DNA from: Trueperaceae bacterium
Lineage (GTDB): Bacteria; Deinococcota; Deinococci; Deinococcales; Trueperaceae
Assembly (NCBI GenBank): GCA_023954415.1
Contig: JAMLIB010000001.1
Coordinates: 266,001-330,000 of the forward strand
Direction of reading: 5' to 3'
DNA length: 64,000 nt
This document shows positions 8,437 to 15,974 of the stretch, in pieces. The notes under the pieces are model-generated. The model made no database searches. It saw nothing but the letters and a program-made list of their open reading frames with translations, and was not told where the DNA came from. The stretch's first letter is position 1. Each line of letters begins with the position of its first letter. The translations under genes were made by a program, and so were the position numbers.

Positions 8437-9305
8437 CGCCCGGTCCCGGCGTGCTCACGGCCGCGGGCTTCGGAGCGCTTCACGGCTTCACCGCGCGCTC
8501 CGGTGGCCACGCCATCGGCGGGAGCGTCGGCCCCTACGCGCGACTGAACCTGGGCCTCAGCTCGGGCGACGAGCGCGCGGTGGTCGAGGGCAACCGCGAT
8601 GCCCTCCTCGGCCACCTCGGCTTCGCGCGGAGCGACGTCTGCTGCTTCGACCAGGTCCACGGCGACCGCGTCAGCGCCGGCGACCCCGGCTGGTTCGTCG
8701 AGGAGGCGGACGCCGCGGTCACCGCGCGTGACGACGTCCTCCTCGTGGTGAGCAGCGCGGACTGCGTGCCGCTCCTCTTCCACGACCCGGTAGCCGGCGT
8801 GGTTGGCGCCGCCCATTGCGGCTGGAAGGGCACCGCCGCCAGGCTGGCGGCCAAGGTCGTGCTGACCATGGCCGAGCGCCACGGCTCCCACCCCGCCGAC
8901 GTGCGCGTCGCCCTCGGCCCGTGCATCCGCGGCGGCTGTTACCAGGTCGGGGAAGACGTCACCTCCCGCTTCGCCGCCGCCGGTCACCCCGCTACCGTGT
9001 GGCGCCCCGACCCGAGCGCGCCCGGCCGCTTCCTCCTCGACCTGCCCGCCGCGAACGCGCTCGCGCTGGCCGAGGCCGGCGTCCTGCCGGGGAACGTCAG
9101 CGACCTGGGCCGATGCACGCACTGCGAGCCGGCCGAGTTCTACAGCCACCGGCGCGACAGGGGGCTAACGGGGAGGCACTGGGCCTACGTCTCGCTCAGG
9201 GGCCCCGGTGGCCTCGACCCGGAGGACGCGCCCGGCGGAGCCGCCGCGCCCGGCGGGGCGGACGGGCTCCATAGCACCGGCGCGCACCGAGGGGGGCGAG
9301 GTTAG
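8433..9305 (+). CDS. pgeF: PgeF/YfiH-family multicopper-oxidase-like protein (peptidoglycan editing or purine nucleoside phosphorylase)
   Basis: 290 residues with the DUF152 motifs: FDQVHGDRV, SADCVPLLFHDPVAGVVGAA followed by HCGWKGT, ALGPCIRGGCYQVG and CTHCEPAEFYSHRRD. The His/Cys residues that bind the catalytic zinc are all present. Relatives act as purine nucleoside phosphorylases/adenosine deaminases, and E. coli PgeF also limits mis-incorporation into peptidoglycan. The GTG start at 8433 overlaps the upstream stop by 4 bases. The last ~30 residues are Gly/Ala-rich and probably disordered. Confidence 0.9.
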   Translation: MTPGPGVLTAAGFGALHGFTARSGGHAIGGSVGPYARLNLGLSSGDERAVVEGNRDALLGHLGFARSDVCCFDQVHGDRVSAGDPGWFVEEADAAVTARDDVLLVVSSADCVPLLFHDPVAGVVGAAHCGWKGTAARLAAKVVLTMAERHGSHPADVRVALGPCIRGGCYQVGEDVTSRFAAAGHPATVWRPDPSAPGRFLLDLPAANALALAEAGVLPGNVSDLGRCTHCEPAEFYSHRRDRGLTGRHWAYVSLRGPGGLDPEDAPGGAAAPGGADGLHSTGAHRGGRG

Positions 9306-9306
9306 C

Positions 9307-9945
9307 GTGGCGCCCACCTCCCGGTCGTCGGTCGCCGCGGCCGGCGCCGCCCGCGGGGTCTCGGGCGCCGAGTTGGTCGCGCGCCTGGCCCTCGGCGCGC
9401 CGCGGCGCATGGAGATCGCGGGCTTCAGGCGTGCCGCCGTGCTCGTGCCCGTCTTGGAGGGAAAGGCCGGCCTCGAGCTGCTCCTCACCGTGCGCGCCGG
9501 CCATCTGCGCACTCACGCCGGCCAGATCGCGTTCCCGGGCGGCCGCCTGGAGGAGGGCGAGGACGACGTGACGGCGGCCCTGCGCGAGACGCGCGAGGAG
9601 ATAGGCCTCGACGTGCTCCCCGGGCAGGTGATCGGTCGGCTCTCCGACCACCCGTCGCCGGCCGGCTACGTCGCGACGCCCCTCGTGGCGCTCCTGCCGT
9701 GGCCCCAACGCATCGTCGCGGACCCGTCCGAGGTGGCCGAGACGTTCACCGTGCCCGTCGCCGACCTGCTCGCCAGCGTCCCGACCCACCGCCTTGGCGA
9801 GCTGCGCAGCTACCGGCGCCGCATCTACACCTACCGGTGGCGCGAGCGCGAGATCTGGGGGTTCACGGGCAACGTCGTTCACGATCTGCTGCTCGCCCTG
9901 GGCGGGGCGACGGACGTGGGGCCGGGCGACCCCTTCGAGCCATGA
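9307..9945 (+). CDS. Nudix hydrolase, CoA pyrophosphatase type
   Basis: 212 residues from GTG 9307. The UPF0035 signature LLTVRAGHLRTHAGQIAFPG comes just before a complete Nudix box (79-101), whose RETREEIGL ending supplies the metal-binding glutamates. This pairing marks enzymes that split CoA or CoA derivatives into phosphopantetheine and 3',5'-ADP. The GTG at 9307 follows a GAGG-rich ribosome-binding sequence and sits 1 base after the pgeF stop; an earlier in-frame ATG at 9208 would overlap pgeF heavily. The stop overlaps the next gene's ATG. Confidence 0.88.
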   Translation: MAPTSRSSVAAAGAARGVSGAELVARLALGAPRRMEIAGFRRAAVLVPVLEGKAGLELLLTVRAGHLRTHAGQIAFPGGRLEEGEDDVTAALRETREEIGLDVLPGQVIGRLSDHPSPAGYVATPLVALLPWPQRIVADPSEVAETFTVPVADLLASVPTHRLGELRSYRRRIYTYRWREREIWGFTGNVVHDLLLALGGATDVGPGDPFEP

Positions 9946-11525
9946 AGACGCGCGAGCTCCGGGTCGTCAGGGGCGAGGAGCGCTACTCGTTCTCCACGGG
10001 CGTGCTCGTCGAGGCCCTCCAGAGCGCCGGCGTGCCGACGGAGGAGGCCATCGTGCTCGCCCTAGACGTCGAGGCGCAGCTGCGCGACAGCCCATCGCGG
10101 CGCGTCGAGCTCAACCAGCTCATGCGCCTCTTGGCGGACGGCGTCAGGCGTCGCGTCTCCGGTGTGGCCGCCGCGCGGTTCCTGCGCCAGACCCCGCCGT
10201 TCGTGCCCATCGTCGTGGTCGACGGCGCCACCGGCGCCCCGGGCGCCAAGCCGGTCGGCGAGCGCTTCTCCCGTCGTCGGCTGACGTCCGCCATCGAGAA
10301 GGTCGGGTTGGGCTTCAAGGAGGCCAACTTCGTCGCCTCCCAGGTCGAGCAGGGCATCAGGAGCGACGGGCTGGAGCAGCTGGAGAGCGACGACCTGACG
10401 AGGCGCGTGGCCGTCGTCATCGAGGGGCGTTACGGCCGCGACCTGCGGCTGCGCTACGAGGCGGCCACCTCGAGCAGCTTCGAGGTGCGCGTCATGGGCC
10501 CGGCCGGCACGTCGCTGCCCTTCTCGCGCGGCATCCTCGCGCAGTCGCTCACGGCCGTCGGTCTGAGCCCCGACATGTCCCACAACCTGGCCAAGCGCGT
10601 CGAGGTGGCGCTCTACGCCCTGCACCAGAGCGTGGTCAGGCGGGACCAGGTGCGCGCCGAGGTGGTCAAGCTCCTCGCCATGGAGGCCGGCGACGAGTAC
10701 GCGCGGCGCTACGCGGTGATGCGCGAGGCGCGCAACCGCGAGCGGCCCATCCTCGTGCTGTTCGGGGGCGCACCGGGCGTCGGCAAGTCCGCCATCGCCT
10801 CCGAGGTCGGGTACCGGCTCGGCATCCCGCGCATCGTCTCGACCGACTCCGTCAGGCAGGCCCTGCGCTCGCTCATAGGGCCGGAGCTCAGCCCCATCCT
10901 GCACTCCAGCACGTACGACGCCTGGCGCTCCGAGCTCCTCCCCAGCGAGCTCGAGACGGCGCAGCCGGAGCGGATGCGCGTCCTACGCGGCTTCCTGGCC
11001 CAGGTGCACCAACTGAACCCAGCCAACACGGCCATCCTCGAGCGCAACGTCTACGAGTCGACGTCGATCGTCATGGAAGGGGTGCAGCTCGTGCCCGGCA
11101 TCGCGCCCGCGCGCGAGCTCCGCGACGCGACGCTCATCCAGCTCGTGCTCTCCGTCGCTGACGAGGACGACCACCTCAGGCACTTCACCGCCCGCGAGGG
11201 CCAGACGCAGTCGCGCCGCGCCAAGCAGTCGTACCTCGACCACTTCGTGGAGATCCGCGTGATCCAGGACTACATCACGCAGCAGGCCGAGCTGCGTGGC
11301 ATCCCGGTCATCGAGGCCGCCGACTTCGACGTGGCGGTCGACCGCTGCATCGACCACGTGCTCGACGTCATGCTCATGGAGCAGGTCGGCGGCACGCCCG
11401 CCGCTTCTACGGTCGGCGGCGCTACCGCAGGCGGACCGGACGTCGACCCGGCGGCCGGCGCTGCCGCCGGCGAGCCCTCGGCTAGCGCTTCAGGCGCGCG
11501 CGCCGGCGAGGGTTCATCCCCTTGA
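9942..11525 (+). CDS. 2-phosphoglycerate kinase-like protein with repeated ATP-cone-like segments
   Basis: 527 residues. The C-terminal half is a P-loop kinase (GGAPGVGKSAIASEVGYRLG near residue 275, then STDSVRQALR) like the archaeal 2-phosphoglycerate kinase family. That family feeds cyclic 2,3-diphosphoglycerate synthesis and usually has one N-terminal ATP-cone. Here about 270 residues precede the kinase and appear to contain three ATP-cone-like units: about 5-90, 105-180 and 185-265, each with an FS-R/T-G..L...L...G pattern. The tail (about 480-527) is Ala/Gly-rich and low complexity. The ATG overlaps the Nudix stop by 4 bases. Substrate is inferred from family only. Confidence 0.75.
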   Translation: MKTRELRVVRGEERYSFSTGVLVEALQSAGVPTEEAIVLALDVEAQLRDSPSRRVELNQLMRLLADGVRRRVSGVAAARFLRQTPPFVPIVVVDGATGAPGAKPVGERFSRRRLTSAIEKVGLGFKEANFVASQVEQGIRSDGLEQLESDDLTRRVAVVIEGRYGRDLRLRYEAATSSSFEVRVMGPAGTSLPFSRGILAQSLTAVGLSPDMSHNLAKRVEVALYALHQSVVRRDQVRAEVVKLLAMEAGDEYARRYAVMREARNRERPILVLFGGAPGVGKSAIASEVGYRLGIPRIVSTDSVRQALRSLIGPELSPILHSSTYDAWRSELLPSELETAQPERMRVLRGFLAQVHQLNPANTAILERNVYESTSIVMEGVQLVPGIAPARELRDATLIQLVLSVADEDDHLRHFTAREGQTQSRRAKQSYLDHFVEIRVIQDYITQQAELRGIPVIEAADFDVAVDRCIDHVLDVMLMEQVGGTPAASTVGGATAGGPDVDPAAGAAAGEPSASASGARAGEGSSP

Positions 11526-11551
11526 GCATGAATAATGTTATCGCTGTGATC

Positions 11552-11563
11552 GGGGCGCGCCCC
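11552..11563. repeat. Perfect 12-bp GC palindrome in the ABC operon promoter
   Basis: GGGGCGCGCCCC directly abuts the TAGACT -10 box at 11564-11569. It lies in the spacer between -10 and any -35 element, a usual operator position. No T-run follows, so it is not a normal terminator. Confidence 0.5.
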
Positions 11564-11569
11564 TAGACT
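11564..11569 (+). promoter_or_regulatory. -10 box (TAGACT) of the ABC transporter operon
   Basis: TAGACT is followed by a very short leader carrying GAGGAG at 11574-11579, 4 bases before ATG 11584. Confidence 0.45.
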
Positions 11570-11583
11570 TCCCGAGGAGACCC

Positions 11584-12546
11584 ATGCCGTCGACACCCGC
11601 CATCGCCAGCGACCGTCTCACCAAGGCATACGGCAAGAAGCAGGTGGTCAACGACCTCACCTTCCGCGTGAACGCCGGCGAGGTGTACGCGCTCGTGGGG
11701 CCCAACGGCGCGGGCAAGACGACGGTCATCCGGCTCGTCACCGGCCTCGCGTTCCCCACGTCCGGCTCGGTCAGCATCCTGGGGGAGGACCCGCACAAGC
11801 GTCCGGCCGTCAGGCGCCGGCTCGGCGCGGTCGTGGAGGCTCCGGCCGCGTTCTACCCGTACCTGACGGGCCGCGCCAACCTCCGGCTTCACGCCGCCCT
11901 GGCCGGGGGCGTGAAGGACGCCCGGATCGAGGAGGTGCTGGCCCTCATGGAGCTGAAGCACGCCGCCGACCGCAGGGTCGGGGTCTACAGCCTCGGCATG
12001 CGCCAACGCCTCGGCGTGGCCGCCGCCGTCCTCACCCACCCCGAGGTCCTCATCCTCGACGAGCCCGCCAGCGGCATGGACCCGCTCAGCCTGCACCTGG
12101 TCCACGGGGTGTTGCGCAAGGCGGCGGAGGAAGGCACGGCGGTGCTCCTCTCCACCCACCACCTCGACGAGGTGGTCGCGTACTGCACCCGCGTGGCGAT
12201 CCTCGAGGAGGGCACACTCATCGACGAGGTGAACCTCTACGACCGCCGCGACCGCTACCGCCTACGACCGACCTCCGTCGCCGACGCCGTGAGCCTGCTC
12301 GAAGGCCAACCGTTCGTGCGGCACGTGGCGGCGCGTGGGTCGGAGATCGTCTTCATCCCGCGGGCGGCCTCCGACCTCGCGGAGGTGACGCGGCATCTGG
12401 GTGAGGGCGGTGTCGGCGTCCTGGAGCTGCAGCGCGACGTTTTCGACCTCCGCGGCTACTACCGCGAGCGCGTGCATAGCGAACGCGTCAGGCGCACGGG
12501 AGCCGGTACGAACGGCGGGCTGCCGCGCTTCCCCGGGGAGGCGTGA
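11584..12546 (+). CDS. ABC transporter ATP-binding protein
   Basis: 320 residues. Walker A is GPNGAGKTT (39-47), the signature is the YSLGMRQRLG variant (135-144) and Walker B is LILDEP (156-161), with a switch His in STHHLDE. The ~90-residue C-terminal domain after the NBD is typical of ABC-2 export ATPases of the CcmA/NatA type. It should power the membrane partner encoded next. A GAGGAG Shine-Dalgarno lies 4 bases before the ATG, and the stop overlaps the permease start. The substrate cannot be told from sequence. Confidence 0.92.
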   Translation: MPSTPAIASDRLTKAYGKKQVVNDLTFRVNAGEVYALVGPNGAGKTTVIRLVTGLAFPTSGSVSILGEDPHKRPAVRRRLGAVVEAPAAFYPYLTGRANLRLHAALAGGVKDARIEEVLALMELKHAADRRVGVYSLGMRQRLGVAAAVLTHPEVLILDEPASGMDPLSLHLVHGVLRKAAEEGTAVLLSTHHLDEVVAYCTRVAILEEGTLIDEVNLYDRRDRYRLRPTSVADAVSLLEGQPFVRHVAARGSEIVFIPRAASDLAEVTRHLGEGGVGVLELQRDVFDLRGYYRERVHSERVRRTGAGTNGGLPRFPGEA

Positions 12547-13319
12547 TGAGCGTCCTGCTGCGCATGGAGTTCGCCAAGCTCTGGCGCCTGAGCAGCGTGC
12601 GCTTCGGCCTGCTCGTGCTCCTTGTCTTCCCGCTCCTATGGGCGTACGCCCCCGGGATCTTCGACGTGTACGGCTTCTTCCTCGTGTCCGCCTACCAGGT
12701 GCCCGCGCTCGGCCTGCTCTCTTCCATGCAGTTCCTCCTGCCGCTCCTCACGGCCATCACGGCGGCGGAGCTCCTCGGCGTCGAGATCGCCAACGGCACG
12801 CTGCCGACCGTGCTGCTCAGGCCCGTCACGCGGCCCAACTGGCTGGCGGCCAAGCTCGTGGCCGCCGCTGTCTACCCGTTCATCATGCTGACGGTCTTCC
12901 TGCTCGCCTCGCTCCTCGCTGGCGCCCAGTTCGGCTTCGGTCAGTTCGTGGGCGGTACGGGGCTCGGCGAGGCCGGGCTGCTCGGCTCCGGGGTCCTCGG
13001 CGCCGGCGCCGCCATGGGGGAGCTCGTGCGGGGCTACCTCCTCGCCGCCGTCGCGCTCGTGCCCATCGCCATGCTCGCGGTGTTCCTGACGGTCGCCTTC
13101 ATGAACGCGGCCGGCGGCGCGCTCGCCACCCTCTCCGCGCTCATCGTCATGCAGCTCTTCATCGTCTTCCCTGGGCTGGAGCCCTTCCTGTTGACCACCC
13201 AGTTGCAGACGTACTCGGCCCCAGCGGCGGACCTCGCGTGGGCCATCGCCCTCATCGTCTTGTACTCCGCGCTCTTCGCGGCCGCGGCCGTCGTGCTGTT
13301 CGAGCGGAAGGACTTCTAG
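12546..13319 (+). CDS. ABC-2 type transporter permease
   Basis: 257 residues with about six hydrophobic segments (near 20-40, 55-75, 100-125, 150-185, 190-210 and 230-250) and the conserved early EIANGTLPTVLLRPVTRPNW stretch seen in ABC-2 permeases. The ATG at 12546 shares its first base with the stop of the ATPase gene (TGATG); a GTG 3 bases earlier is possible but less likely. It forms the membrane half of the exporter with the gene before it. Substrate unknown. Confidence 0.88.
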   Translation: MSVLLRMEFAKLWRLSSVRFGLLVLLVFPLLWAYAPGIFDVYGFFLVSAYQVPALGLLSSMQFLLPLLTAITAAELLGVEIANGTLPTVLLRPVTRPNWLAAKLVAAAVYPFIMLTVFLLASLLAGAQFGFGQFVGGTGLGEAGLLGSGVLGAGAAMGELVRGYLLAAVALVPIAMLAVFLTVAFMNAAGGALATLSALIVMQLFIVFPGLEPFLLTTQLQTYSAPAADLAWAIALIVLYSALFAAAAVVLFERKDF

Positions 13320-14629
13320 TGCGGGAGGGCCACGCTCGGCGCCTCGTGCCGCGCCAGGCCGGCATCATCGCCCCCCTCGTAGTGGTGTGCGCCGCGCTCA
13401 TCGGCCTCGCCTCGGCCCAGTCCATCGCGTACACCGTGCAGGTGTTGGCCCTCTCGGACCGCGACGCCGCCTTGGGCGTGATGGGCGACCTGCAACGCCA
13501 GGGCTACCCCGCATACGTCACCCGCTCAACGTCCGCGCAAGGCGACGTGTTCCGCGTGCGCGTCGGCGCGTTCGTCAACCGGCCCGCCGCGGTCAACTAC
13601 GCTGAGGCGATGCCGTCGGTCAGCGGGGGCAGGCCCGTGCCGGCGCTGGCTGAGTCCATCCCGGCCGGCATCACCCCGCTGGCGCCGCGCCTGCTCCTCG
13701 AGGAGGACGTGAGCGGCATGGAGGCGCGCCTCCTCGCGTTCCCGGACGGCTCCCTCGTGCTCAGGCTGCAGTGGCGCGTGCCCCTCGCGCAGGCCGAGTA
13801 CGTCGTCATCCAGGGCGGCGAGGTCGAACGCGTGCGCGCCTGGCGGTTGGCGGAAGGCCCTGGTGGCGAGCGGTTGCGGGTGCGCGAGTTGCCCCTGTGG
13901 CCGGACACGTGGCAGCAGGACAGCCCCGAGGTGCGGCAGGCGTTCGCCGCCAACCTCGTCGCGCTCGTCGCCGAGCGCATCGGCGTGCGCGCTTCCGAGG
14001 TGGACGCCGCGCGCTACCGTCCTCAGGGCGACGAGGTGCCCCGGCTCTTCGTGGTCGAGCGGGTGCCGGCCGGCGGCGACGCCCCGGAGCTCCTTGGGGT
14101 CGGCCTGCCCGCCAGCGGCGTCACGGCGGCCGGCCCGATCGCCTACCTCGGGATCGACCCGACCCGGCTGCCGGGGCTGCCGGAGGGCGCGCGCGTCGAC
14201 CTGGCCAGCGGGAGCGTCATCGGCGACCTCGCCGTCGTGCCTTGGCCACTGGGCGAGCCCGGTGCCGAGCCGGGGGCGGAGGCTGCCGATGACGCCGCCG
14301 AGCAAGCGACGCTAGAGACCGTCGAGGGCGCGACCGCCGAGTCGGAGGGGTCAGCCGTCGGCGCCGAGGGCACGGGTGCCGGGGCGGACGGCGATGGCGC
14401 AGCCGGCGACGAGTCGGCCGCGGCCGGCACGGCGGCGGGAGCCGTGGTCGGCGACGGTTGGGTCGCCTCGCCGGACGGCGAGTTCGTGCGCCTCACCGCC
14501 GTCGACGCCTCCACGGGGGCGACGGTGAGCTGGCGCGCGGGCGTGGGGACGCCGGTCTGGTCGGACGGCCGTCGCCTGCTCGCCCTGCGCTCCGGCAAGC
14601 TGCTCGTCTACGACTTCCTGCTCCGCTGA
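13319..14629 (+). CDS. Secreted SPOR-domain protein
   Basis: 436 residues from GTG 13319, which overlaps the permease TAG by 1 base. A signal peptide (IIAPLVVVCAALIGLASA, about 16-33) is followed by a SPOR domain (about 36-95; YTVQVLALSDRDAALGVMGD then YVTRS, FRVRVGAF). SPOR domains bind denuded septal glycan. The middle region (100-300) is unassigned. A low-complexity Ala/Glu/Gly stretch (about 305-380) and a short C-terminal beta domain (GEFVRLTAVD, then GRRLLALRSGKLLVYDF) close the protein. Co-transcription with an ABC exporter suggests a cell-envelope role. Confidence 0.8.
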   Translation: MREGHARRLVPRQAGIIAPLVVVCAALIGLASAQSIAYTVQVLALSDRDAALGVMGDLQRQGYPAYVTRSTSAQGDVFRVRVGAFVNRPAAVNYAEAMPSVSGGRPVPALAESIPAGITPLAPRLLLEEDVSGMEARLLAFPDGSLVLRLQWRVPLAQAEYVVIQGGEVERVRAWRLAEGPGGERLRVRELPLWPDTWQQDSPEVRQAFAANLVALVAERIGVRASEVDAARYRPQGDEVPRLFVVERVPAGGDAPELLGVGLPASGVTAAGPIAYLGIDPTRLPGLPEGARVDLASGSVIGDLAVVPWPLGEPGAEPGAEAADDAAEQATLETVEGATAESEGSAVGAEGTGAGADGDGAAGDESAAAGTAAGAVVGDGWVASPDGEFVRLTAVDASTGATVSWRAGVGTPVWSDGRRLLALRSGKLLVYDFLLR

Positions 14630-14666
14630 CGGCAAGGGCCCAGGCCGTGCTCGGGACGCCCCCGGC

Positions 14667-15677
14667 TCAGGCGGGGGTCATGCCGGCGGCGGCCGTTCCG
14701 GCTCGTTCCGCTTGCGCGACGGGCTCGACGCCGTGCTCCACCAGCCACTTCTCCACCGCCATGGCGGCGCGCGTGCCGGCGCCGACCGAGGTGCCGAGCT
14801 GACGGTAGATCTCGTCGGCCACGTCACCGGCCGCGAAGACGCCGGGTACGTTCGTGTAGACCTCGTCCCGCACGTCGACGTAGCCGCTCGCTCTGAGGCC
14901 GACCGTGCCACGCAGGAAGCCGGTGTTCGGCTCGTGGCCGATGTACACGAACACGCCGTCCGTCGCGATCCTGCCGGTGGCGCCCGTGACGGCGTCCTCG
15001 GTCAGCACGCCCGTCACCTGGCCGTCGGCGCCCTCCACCTCCGTGACGAGCGTGTTCCAGACGAAAGTCATCTTGGGGTTGGCGAACGCGCGCTCCTGGG
15101 CGGCCTTGTTGGCCCGCAGCTCGTCGCGGCGATGGACGACCGTGACCTTCGAGGCGAACTTCGTGAGGAAGTAGCCCTCCTCGACGGCGGCGTCGCCGCC
15201 CCCGACCACGACGACCTCCTTGCCGCGGTAGAAGAAGCCGTCGCAGGTCGCGCAGGTCGAGACGCCGCGCCCGTAGAGCTCGTCCTCGCCAGGCACGCCG
15301 AGACGGCGCGGGTTGGCGCCGGTGGCGATGATCACCGCGTTCGCGCGGTAGTCGGCGGCGAAGCCGCGCACGAGGAAGCCGCCCCCCGACTGGCGCTCGA
15401 GGGCGGTGACCTCGTCCATCGCGATGCCGGCACCGAACTTGGCCGCCTGGGCGACCATCCGTTCGCTGAGCTCCGGACCGCTGATGCCGTCGGGGAAGCC
15501 CGGGTAGTTCTCGACCTCGTCGGTCTGTGCGATCTGACCGCCCGGCAGGCCCTTCTCCAGGATCACGGTGGAGAGTTGGGCGCGACCGGCGTAGACGCCG
15601 GCGGTCAGGCCGGCCGGCCCTCCGCCGATGATGACGACGTCGTGACGGAACGTTTGCCTAGGTGCGTGCCTATCCAT
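14667..15677 (-). CDS. trxB: Thioredoxin reductase
   Basis: 336 residues. FAD-binding GGGPAG (18-23), the redox-active CATC (142-145) with its following Asp, and NADPH-binding GGGDAA (159-164) are all present, as is the C-terminal FAD motif with [10 protein letters not shown]. It reduces thioredoxin with NADPH. ATG 15677 is preferred because a TAGATT -10 box ends 8 bases upstream; a GTG at 15695 would add six residues. It converges on the SPOR gene with only 37 bases between stops. Confidence 0.95.
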   Translation of the reverse strand: MDRHAPRQTFRHDVVIIGGGPAGLTAGVYAGRAQLSTVILEKGLPGGQIAQTDEVENYPGFPDGISGPELSERMVAQAAKFGAGIAMDEVTALERQSGGGFLVRGFAADYRANAVIIATGANPRRLGVPGEDELYGRGVSTCATCDGFFYRGKEVVVVGGGDAAVEEGYFLTKFASKVTVVHRRDELRANKAAQERAFANPKMTFVWNTLVTEVEGADGQVTGVLTEDAVTGATGRIATDGVFVYIGHEPNTGFLRGTVGLRASGYVDVRDEVYTNVPGVFAAGDVADEIYRQLGTSVGAGTRAAMAVEKWLVEHGVEPVAQAERAGTAAAGMTPA

Positions 15678-15685
15678 GCTTGTCG

Positions 15686-15691
15686 AATCTA
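15686..15691 (-). promoter_or_regulatory. Leaderless-type -10 box (TAGATT) of trxB
   Basis: TAGATT ends 8 bases before ATG 15677 on the minus strand. Confidence 0.5.
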
Positions 15692-15812
15692 GCACCGGTC
15701 GACGTCCCCCCGCTCGCGCCGCGCTACCCTGGCAGGGCGCCCGGATCGGCGCCCTGCCGCCCTCGTGGTCTCCCTCACATCCGCGTTCGCCGTCGGTGGC
15801 GGGGGAGATTTG

Positions 15813-15829
15813 TCATACACGGTGTGTGA
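15813..15829. promoter_or_regulatory. 17-bp imperfect inverted repeat, possible operator
   Basis: TCATACAC-G-GTGTGTGA matches its own reverse complement at 7 of 8 arm positions. It lies about 150 bases upstream of the GGDEF/EAL gene and 136 bases upstream of trxB. The regulator is unknown. Confidence 0.4.
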
Positions 15830-15974
15830 AGCCGGTGATAGCGTTCTCATCGGAAGAGGACGGGAGAGTCGCCCGAGCTGTTACCGTAGGTGGGGCAGGG
15901 AACCCCAACTGGTACTCAGCGCAAGCGCAGGTGGCTTTCTGGTCTTGAACGACTAAGGAGGCGCCTGACACGCC

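Larger units (their letters stand above)
15678..15974. other. 297-base divergent region: trxB promoter and long leader of the GGDEF/EAL gene
   Basis: The left end carries the trxB -10 box (TAGATT, minus strand, 15686-15691). At 15813-15829 is a 17-bp near-palindrome (TCATACAC-G-GTGTGTGA). From about 15855 to 15930 the plus strand can form several short stems: CGGG/CCCG at 15861-15875; GTTACC/GGTAC enclosing GGGG/CCCC at 15880-15915; GCG/CGC at 15919-15928. A GGAGG lies at 15957-15961. I could not match this to a known riboswitch class. Confidence 0.4.

Noticed and set aside
15855-15960. Glycine or c-di-GMP-I riboswitch upstream of the GGDEF/EAL gene
   Set aside because: A GGGAGAG string is present but the conserved core elements of either class are missing.
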